From: Pseudomonadales bacterium
GTDB taxonomy: Bacteria > Pseudomonadota > Gammaproteobacteria > Pseudomonadales > Moraxellaceae
Direction of reading: 5' to 3'
Assembly: GCA_013043915.1 (NCBI GenBank)
Contig: JABEVH010000045.1
Coordinates: 1 to 9,657 of the forward strand
DNA: 9,657 bases
A model generated the notes under the pieces. It was not told the DNA's origin and ran no database searches. It saw nothing but the letters and a program-made list of their open reading frames with translations. Of this stretch, positions 4,879-9,657 are shown one piece after another; the stretch's first letter is position 1, and every line of letters starts with the position of its first letter. The position numbers and the translations under genes were made by a program.

Positions 4879-7828
4879 TCTCAGTCACCTTCTGATACTG
4901 GGTGTCGGTTATCTTTTACTCCTCTTCCTGGTAGCCTACATCTGCGACTCAGGGGTAGTCCCTGTTCGTTTTCTACGCCACCCTGTTATTTACGTACTGT
5001 CACTTGGCGTTTATGTCTCTGCCTGGGGGCTATTTGGTGCCGTAGGCTTTGCTCACGACATGGGTTACAACTTTCTGGCCTATTATCTCGGCATCTCCGG
5101 TTCGTTTATGTTGGCCCCGGTAGTACTATCCCCTATCCTAAGACTGACACGAACACACAGGTTAGGATCTCTGGCAGACCTATTTGCCTATCGCTACCGC
5201 AGTCAGTGGGTCGGTACTTTTACGACACTGGCCATGTTATTTAGCATCATGCCCATCCTGGCCATGCAAATTCAGGCCGTAGCTGACTGTATTGGGATAC
5301 TAACCCATCAGGATCAGCCCAATACCTTAGCCTTATGGTTTTGTATTATCGTCAGTATATTTACCCTGCTCTTTGGCACGCGTCACATTACCCCCCGTGA
5401 GAAACATGAAGGCTTGGTGGTCGCTATCGCCATGGAGTCACTGATTAAGCTGACGGCATTTTTGGCCGTAGCTGCCTATGCCTACTGGGGCGTCATGGGA
5501 GGCGCCTCAGGATTACGGCAGTGGCTCAGTCATAATCCGGAAAGTTTGCAACTGCTCTATACCCCTTTAAAAGACAGTCCCTGGCATAGCCTTATGCTGG
5601 CCTTCCTGTTTTCGGCAGTAGTCATGCCCTTTATGTACCAGATGATCTTCACCGAAAACCAAAATCCACTGCACCTGATCAAAGCCAGTTGGGGATTTCC
5701 GCTTTATCTATTGCTAATGGCCCTGCCTGTTCCCATCGTGCTGTGGGCTGGCATCAAACTGGCCAACTTTGACATCGACCCTGAGTATTTCACCCTGGCA
5801 GTCGCCATGTCGTCTAAAAGTGGGCTGTTGTCCGTTTTGATCTTCGTGGCAGGTCTTTCAGCTGCCAGCGGCGTCATCATCGTCACCACGCTAGCTATGG
5901 CATCGATGCTCCTGCATCATTTGGTTCTGCCTATCTACCAACCTCCCCCTGAACAAAACATCTATGACTGGCTGCTAAAAATTCGCCGGGTGCTGATCTT
6001 GGTATTGATTGCTCTGGCCTACGCTCTGTTTGTGGCACTTAACAAGCAGCATAGTCTCACCGAGATGGGCACCATCACCTTTATCGGAACCCTGCAATTT
6101 GCCCCCGGCATGATCGGTGTCTTGTTCTGGCCACGCGCTAACCGCCAGGGCCTCACGCTAGGCTTGAGCGTGGGCATGCTGATCTGGCTGGTAGCTCTGG
6201 TTATTCCTTTCCTGCTGCAAATCGAGCTTTTCCATTTCCGCTTCGGCAACCTTGAATTCACATCCAACCCGAGTTACTGGCAAGATATTGGCATGCTCGC
6301 CACCCTGGCCAATTCAGTATTTTTTGTGCTGGGTTCATTAATTACTCGACAAAGCAGTGCCGAGAGCATAGCTGCTGCCACCTGCTCGGTTGACAATCTC
6401 AGACGTCCACAGCGTTTGGAATTGCTGTTCTCAACCGTCCATGATTTCCGGCAAGCACTTTCAGCACCACTAGGACAACTATCAGCTGAGCGTGAAATCC
6501 GGCATGCTCTGCAAGACCTTGGGATGAACGAAGAGGATAACAGTGCTTACACCCTGCGTCGGTTACGCGACCAGCTAGAATCCAATCTATCCGGTTTACT
6601 CGGCCCTGCCGTTGCTCAGGACCTGATCGACCAGAACCTGCCCTATAAAATTCACTTAGATCAAGGTGGCATTGATGACATCCACTATATGGAGTCACGC
6701 CTGGAAGAATACCGCAACAAGATGTCAGGTATGGCAGGCGAACTCGATGCCCTGCGTCGCTTCCATCGACAGATTCTTTATGATCTTCCCATAGGCGTCT
6801 GTTCCTTGGGAAGAGATATGGAAATTCAGCATTGGAATCGAGCCATCATGGAGTTAACCGGGATCCATGCAGCAGGTTCATACCTGAGCAGTTTGCCAGA
6901 ACCTTGGCGTACCTTGCTTATCGAGTTTGTTCAAGGTAATACACCTCATATCTATCGGCGTAAAATTGATTGCTTGGGAAAACCGCTCTGGGTCAGTCTC
7001 AACCGCGCACTGATTGGTGGCGAACACTGGCTCTTGGATGAAAGCCAAGTCATCGTCATCGAAGATGTGACCAGCATTCACATGCTGGAATCTCAATTGA
7101 TGCATAGCGAGCGCTTGGCCTCCATTGGACAGCTAGCCGCTGGCGTTGCTCATGAGATTGGCAATCCGGTCACAGCCATCGCTTGTCTTGCACAGAACCT
7201 CAAAGCTGAGAGTGCAGATCCTGAGGTTTGCGATACCAGCACACAAATTATCGACCAGACACAACGCATATCGCATATCGTTCAGTCGCTGGTAGGTTTT
7301 GCGCGCAGCGACAATAGCACAATGACGCACAAGGATAGCGTTGCGATCCATACCTGTGTTGAAGAGGCCATGAGCCTGCTAAGGCTAGTTCCTGACGGCA
7401 GGGACTACGATTTCATCAATGAATGTGATGCTGAAGCCATCGCTCATGGCGACAGGCAACGATTGATGCAGGTATTTGTCAATCTGCTTTCCAATGCCCG
7501 TGATGCCTCTTCCGTAGGTAGTAAAATCATTGTTCGCTGCATGGGTAGCGAACATACGCTAACCGTTGAGGTTGAGGACTTTGGTTGTGGGTTACCCTCT
7601 TTGGTGCGTGACCATCTTTTTGAGCCTTTTGTAACGACCAAAGAGGCTGGCAAAGGTACCGGGCTGGGGTTAGCCCTAGTACATGGCATCATCGAAGAGC
7701 ACTACGGTAAAATTCAGATGATCGATAAATCTGACTACGACCAGGGCCAAGGTGTTGTAGTACGCATCACACTACCTGGCCAAATCAATGAATTACATGA
7801 GGAGCAACGCACATGGCCCAAATCCTGA
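4868..7828 (+). CDS. cbrA: CbrA sensor histidine kinase with sodium/solute symporter domain
   Basis: CbrA is the membrane sensor of the CbrAB two-component system, which controls the carbon/nitrogen balance and use of amino acids and other secondary carbon sources. At 986 residues it matches P. aeruginosa CbrA (about 983). Domain order: an SSF-type transporter domain of about 13 membrane helices (1 to ~495), a STAC linker domain (~505-600), a charged coiled coil (~597-635), a PAS domain (~632-740, beginning ILYDLPIGVCSLG), then HisKA and HATPase. The H box is LASIGQLAAGVAHEIGNP with phospho-accepting H762. The ATPase has the N box NLLSNARDA (N876), G1 box DFGCGLP (D904) and G2 box GKGTGLGLA (928-936), all intact. 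Two Shine-Dalgarno sequences precede the start (AAGGA and AGGA, 10 and 5 bases away) inside cbrX, as expected for coupled translation. The 3' end overlaps cbrB by 16 bases. The transported or sensed ligand is unknown; histidine uptake is known for Pseudomonas CbrA. Confidence 0.97.
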   Translation: MIFSLSHLLILGVGYLLLLFLVAYICDSGVVPVRFLRHPVIYVLSLGVYVSAWGLFGAVGFAHDMGYNFLAYYLGISGSFMLAPVVLSPILRLTRTHRLGSLADLFAYRYRSQWVGTFTTLAMLFSIMPILAMQIQAVADCIGILTHQDQPNTLALWFCIIVSIFTLLFGTRHITPREKHEGLVVAIAMESLIKLTAFLAVAAYAYWGVMGGASGLRQWLSHNPESLQLLYTPLKDSPWHSLMLAFLFSAVVMPFMYQMIFTENQNPLHLIKASWGFPLYLLLMALPVPIVLWAGIKLANFDIDPEYFTLAVAMSSKSGLLSVLIFVAGLSAASGVIIVTTLAMASMLLHHLVLPIYQPPPEQNIYDWLLKIRRVLILVLIALAYALFVALNKQHSLTEMGTITFIGTLQFAPGMIGVLFWPRANRQGLTLGLSVGMLIWLVALVIPFLLQIELFHFRFGNLEFTSNPSYWQDIGMLATLANSVFFVLGSLITRQSSAESIAAATCSVDNLRRPQRLELLFSTVHDFRQALSAPLGQLSAEREIRHALQDLGMNEEDNSAYTLRRLRDQLESNLSGLLGPAVAQDLIDQNLPYKIHLDQGGIDDIHYMESRLEEYRNKMSGMAGELDALRRFHRQILYDLPIGVCSLGRDMEIQHWNRAIMELTGIHAAGSYLSSLPEPWRTLLIEFVQGNTPHIYRRKIDCLGKPLWVSLNRALIGGEHWLLDESQVIVIEDVTSIHMLESQLMHSERLASIGQLAAGVAHEIGNPVTAIACLAQNLKAESADPEVCDTSTQIIDQTQRISHIVQSLVGFARSDNSTMTHKDSVAIHTCVEEAMSLLRLVPDGRDYDFINECDAEAIAHGDRQRLMQVFVNLLSNARDASSVGSKIIVRCMGSEHTLTVEVEDFGCGLPSLVRDHLFEPFVTTKEAGKGTGLGLALVHGIIEEHYGKIQMIDKSDYDQGQGVVVRITLPGQINELHEEQRTWPKS

Positions 7829-9147
7829 TTGTTGAAGATGAGGCCATTATCCGCTCTTCTTTGCGCCGCCTTCTGGAACGGCATGGTCACCACATTCAGG
7901 AAGCAGGTTCGGTAACTGAAGCCCTGGATATTGAAATAAGCGATATCGATTTGGTCATTTCTGATGTAAGACTGCCTGGAGAGGCAGGTACGACCCTGAT
8001 TGCGCGGGTAAAACCTGTTCCTGTGCTGATCATGACATCCTTTGGTAGCGTCAAGTCTGCTGTAGATGCCATGCGGCAAGGTGCTGTTGACTATATTACC
8101 AAGCCCTTTGATCATGACGAAATGATGCTAACTGTCGACAGGATTTTGCGTGAACGCAATCTTGTACGACAAAATGAAGCTCTTAAACAAGAGGTAGCGC
8201 GCACTTACCCCTTGCAGATGATTGGCCATTGCGCCGCCATGGAAGAAGTCTTTACCCGACTGCGCAAAGTAGCCGCTACACAATCTACCGTACTGATTCT
8301 GGGCGAGTCTGGCACGGGCAAAGAACTGGTTGCACGTTCGTTGCATGAACAGTCCCCTCGGGCCCAAGGCCCCATGATTTCAGTGAACTGTGCCGCCATT
8401 CCTGAGACACTGATTGAATCAGAACTTTTTGGCTATGAAAAAGGGGCCTTTACCGGAGCTCAATCCAATCGCAAGGGGCTCGTTGAAGCCGCTGATGGTG
8501 GCACCTTATTTCTTGATGAAATTGGAGAACTGCCGCTAGAAGCTCAGGCCCGCCTGCTGCGGTTACTTCAGGAAAAGGAAGTCAGGCGTATCGGCGCCAC
8601 GCAGGCACGCAAAGTCGATGTGCGAGTCGTTGCAGCCACTCACCGTAATTTAAAGCAACTGGCGCAAGAATCTAAGTTTCGTGAGGACCTGTACTATCGC
8701 CTTAACGTCTTTGAAGTGCGCTTACCTCCCTTACGCGAACGAGGGGATGACGTGCTGGAGATCGCTCAACGTTTACTTGAGCGCAACTGTCATAAACTCA
8801 ATTGCCGACTCATGAAGTTTTCCCAGGACGCGCTGGATGCCATTCTGGCCTACAACTGGCCAGGCAATGTGCGTGAGCTGGAAAATGCCATTGAGCGGGC
8901 TATTATCCTGTCTGAAGATGACACCATTCATGCCAGTCTTCTCGCCCTCGATATTCCTGAAGACATAGGTATGGTTGGCGGTGCTGTAGAAACCACCTCC
9001 CTGGAAGATTACTTTGCCAGTTTTGTCTTGGACAACCAAGACCAGATGTCAGAAACAGAACTCGCTCAAAAACTTGGCATCAGCAGAAAATCACTATGGG
9101 AACGCCGGCAACGCTTAGGTATTCCGAGGAAGCGTTCCAGTAACTAA
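7813..9147 (+). CDS. cbrB: CbrB sigma54-dependent response regulator
   Basis: This is an NtrC-family activator of 444 residues, slightly shorter than P. aeruginosa CbrB (about 478). The receiver domain occupies ~1-118, with acidic pocket E9/D10, phospho-acceptor D51, T75 and K97. The AAA+ domain (~135-380) has Walker A GESGTGK (164-170), the sigma54-contacting GAFTGA loop (211-216), Walker B TLFLDEIGEL (231-240) and RLNVFEVRLPPLRER with the arginine fingers. A C-terminal helix-turn-helix (about 413-436, SETELAQKLGISRKSLWERR) binds enhancers. All motifs needed to open sigma54 promoters are intact. The start is supported by GAGGAG 8 bases upstream, within the end of cbrA, so the two are translated together. 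A sigma54 promoter lies just downstream, with enhancer-like half-sites between, which makes the small RNA its obvious target. Confidence 0.96.
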   Translation: MAQILIVEDEAIIRSSLRRLLERHGHHIQEAGSVTEALDIEISDIDLVISDVRLPGEAGTTLIARVKPVPVLIMTSFGSVKSAVDAMRQGAVDYITKPFDHDEMMLTVDRILRERNLVRQNEALKQEVARTYPLQMIGHCAAMEEVFTRLRKVAATQSTVLILGESGTGKELVARSLHEQSPRAQGPMISVNCAAIPETLIESELFGYEKGAFTGAQSNRKGLVEAADGGTLFLDEIGELPLEAQARLLRLLQEKEVRRIGATQARKVDVRVVAATHRNLKQLAQESKFREDLYYRLNVFEVRLPPLRERGDDVLEIAQRLLERNCHKLNCRLMKFSQDALDAILAYNWPGNVRELENAIERAIILSEDDTIHASLLALDIPEDIGMVGGAVETTSLEDYFASFVLDNQDQMSETELAQKLGISRKSLWERRQRLGIPRKRSSN

Positions 9148-9149
9148 GC

Positions 9150-9177
9150 TGTTACCTCCGGGTTACCAAGGGTGACA
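9150..9177 (+). promoter_or_regulatory. Enhancer-like half-sites for CbrB (unit 1)
   Basis: Three half-sites begin 3 bases after the cbrB stop: TGTTAC (9150-9155), GTTAC (9162-9166) and GTGACA (9172-9177). The last two form GTTAC-N5-GTGAC, the same geometry as at 4670-4684 and 9588-9602. The final GTGAC starts 79 bases upstream of the sigma54 promoter, a usual enhancer distance. A fourth half-site at +15 is degenerate here (TGAACA, 9188-9193). CbrB as the binder is inferred from context. Confidence 0.65.
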
Positions 9178-9189
9178 CCTCGTTGCATG

Positions 9190-9218
9190 AACACATTGTG
9201 TGTTATTTTATTTTCTTT
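9190..9218 (+). terminator. Possible weak terminator of cbrB
   Basis: AACACA-TTG-TGTGTT (9190-9204) is a perfect 6-base stem with a 3-base loop, followed by the T-rich ATTTTATTTTC. The stem is AT-rich and weak, and the T-rich stretch may instead belong to the bendable flank of the IHF site just downstream. Confidence 0.3.
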
Positions 9219-9221
9219 GAT

Positions 9222-9234
9222 TATCAACAAGTTA
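9222..9234 (+). promoter_or_regulatory. IHF binding site
   Basis: TATCAACAAGTTA fits the IHF consensus WATCAANNNNTTR at every fixed position, with an A/T-rich tract on its 5' side. It lies between the enhancer half-sites and the -24/-12 promoter, exactly where IHF bends DNA to bring a sigma54 activator to the polymerase. Confidence 0.7.
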
Positions 9235-9249
9235 TATACGCCAACAAAG

Positions 9250-9267
9250 TTGGCACGTATCATGCTT
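9250..9267 (+). promoter_or_regulatory. Sigma54 (-24/-12) promoter of the CrcZ-like RNA
   Basis: TTGGCACGTATCATGCTT matches YTGGCACG-N4-TTGCW with a single mismatch. The invariant GG (9252-9253) and GC (9264-9265) are separated by the required 10 bases. With -12 at 9265, transcription should start at about A9277. With enhancer, IHF site and a terminated transcript all in register, this is a strong prediction. Confidence 0.88.
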
Positions 9268-9276
9268 TATTTAAGC

Positions 9277-9443
9277 ATCAGATGATAAAAAATATAACAA
9301 ACATCTGATGTTGTCGACCAGCAACAAGATAAAAACAAAAAAGTTGTGGCGGCTTATAAAAAGAAGAAACCTATAATAAAGACTTATGCGATGCGATAGT
9401 GACAAGAGAATATGGGAGACCCAGGGTCTCCCATCTTGTTTTT
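9277..9443 (+). ncRNA. crcZ: CrcZ-like small RNA (Hfq/Crc decoy)
   Basis: A transcript of about 167 nt is predicted from the sigma54 start to the end of the T run of the terminator. It has no ORF with a ribosome binding site. In Pseudomonas, CrcZ is encoded directly downstream of cbrB, is transcribed by CbrB and sigma54, and carries several A-rich AANAANAA (CA) motifs that titrate Hfq with Crc, ending catabolite repression. The same position and promoter are seen here. The RNA is very A-rich between 9285 and 9380. Three hairpins can be drawn, each with an A-rich loop: stem CATCAGATG/CATCTGATG (9276-9284 with 9302-9310), stem 9318-9325 with 9343-9349 (one bulged base, 17-base loop), and a weaker stem 9354-9358 with 9372-9376. 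AANAANAA matches include 9331-9338 and 9361-9368. It is less than half the length of Pseudomonas CrcZ (about 400 nt). Function as a decoy is inferred. Confidence 0.78.
9412..9443 (+). terminator. Intrinsic terminator of the small RNA
   Basis: ATGGGAGACCC-A-GGGTCTCCCAT is a perfect 11-base inverted repeat (the real loop would open to about 5-7 bases), followed by CTTGTTTTT. Flanking CAAG (9403-9406) and CTTG (9435-9438) can extend the stem across an internal loop. This is the strongest terminator in the window. Confidence 0.9.
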
Positions 9444-9565
9444 GCGTCATACCTAAAAGCCCTTATGCACACTCTCCGTTATTAACAACATCAAGCTGTC
9501 TCATAGACCGTAGATCGATCTGAAAACGAATTTTTGCGTTACGAGGTAATTGCTCTGTATGATCG
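9444..9565. other. Intergenic stretch without a recognised gene
   Basis: I see no ORF with a start signal and no promoter matching sigma54 or a good sigma70 consensus. The nine bases TTTTTGCGT at the end of the terminator (9439-9447) recur at 9531-9539. GTTAC with a following GTAAT (9538-9550) resembles a further half-site pair. AGATCGATCT is a short palindrome. Confidence 0.5.
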
Positions 9566-9618
9566 TGTTACCTTAAATTCACACAAGGTTACGGATGGTG
9601 ACACCGCATCATGTAACA
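9566..9618 (+). promoter_or_regulatory. Second enhancer-like array (unit 2)
   Basis: TGTTAC (9566-9571), GTTAC (9588-9592), GTGACA (9598-9603) and GTAACA (9613-9618) repeat the half-sites of unit 1. The core GTTAC-N5-GTGACACC is shared with unit 1 and the following N10-GTAAC with the cbrX-proximal element. The first half-site is 21 bases before the core compared with 11 in unit 1, one helical turn more. The target promoter is not in the window and is expected just beyond its end. Confidence 0.6.
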
Positions 9619-9648
9619 TCACTGCACTTAATTCATAATTTCCTTATT

Positions 9649-9657
9649 TATCAACAC
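9649..9657 (+). promoter_or_regulatory. Start of a second IHF site, cut by the window end
   Basis: TATCAACAC matches the first six fixed bases of WATCAANNNNTTR and shares TTATCAACA with the complete site at 9221-9229. The shared bases start 50 bases after the GTGACA start of unit 2, compared with 49 in unit 1. The TTR part lies beyond the window. Confidence 0.45.

Noticed and set aside
5372..5390. TTGGCACG-like string inside cbrA as a sigma54 promoter (also TGGCAC near 224 and 8306)
   Set aside because: None has the GC pair 10 bases after the GG, and all lie within conserved coding sequence.
9190..9204. AACACA-TTG-TGTGTT as part of the CbrB enhancer
   Set aside because: It does not share the GTTAC/GTRAC half-site and has no counterpart in the second array; it fits better as a weak terminator stem.
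9221..9229. TTATCAACA, here and at 9648-9656, as DnaA boxes
   Set aside because: It differs from TTATNCACA, and the full context at 9222-9234 fits the IHF consensus at a position expected for a sigma54 promoter. No cluster of boxes or AT-rich unwinding element suggests an origin.

Overview
The window reads as chromosome of a gammaproteobacterium of the Pseudomonadales/Oceanospirillales type (Pseudomonas or Halomonadaceae relatives), with roughly balanced base composition. The evidence is gene content and order: dksA, gluQ and then a complete cbrX-cbrA-cbrB cluster with a CrcZ-like small RNA behind it. This arrangement is typical of pseudomonads and their relatives and is not found in enterics. 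There are no insertion sequences, phage genes, tRNAs, rRNAs or CRISPR arrays.

Layout. Bases 2-472 are the 3' end of acs (AMP-forming acetyl-CoA synthetase). It converges, with a 3-base gap, on an AidB-like acyl-CoA dehydrogenase on the minus strand (476-2161). Upstream of that gene, also on the minus strand, is an unrecognised 133-residue helical protein (2301-2702). A divergent intergenic region with a good sigma70-type promoter leads to a small Rieske [2Fe-2S] protein (2799-3128). Next are dksA with its own promoter (3205-3744) and gluQ (3757-4626), in tandem. The rest is the Cbr carbon/nitrogen-balance module. A 58-codon membrane peptide gene, cbrX (4702-4878), overlaps the start of cbrA (4868-7828), a transporter-sensor kinase. 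cbrA in turn overlaps cbrB (7813-9147), a sigma54-dependent response regulator.

The last 510 bases (9148-9657) contain no protein gene but are dense in regulatory signals. In order they are a CbrB-like enhancer with GTTAC/GTGAC half-sites, a full match to the IHF consensus, a near-perfect -24/-12 sigma54 promoter, a roughly 167-nt A-rich RNA whose predicted hairpins carry A-rich loops, and a strong intrinsic terminator. This is a compact CrcZ-type Hfq/Crc decoy RNA. After it, the enhancer pattern appears a second time (9566-9618), followed by the first nine bases of a second IHF site at almost the same distance. The window then ends about 20 bases before the expected second sigma54 promoter. 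A third copy of the half-site pattern, with the same spacing as the right-edge copy, lies just upstream of cbrX (4669-4699).

Working model. CbrA senses carbon/nitrogen state and phosphorylates CbrB. CbrB with IHF and sigma54 drives the small RNA, which titrates Hfq/Crc and lifts catabolite repression. CbrB may also act on its own operon through the cbrX-proximal element. The two observations most worth following are the apparent tandem second CbrB unit at the right edge and the shared element in front of cbrX.
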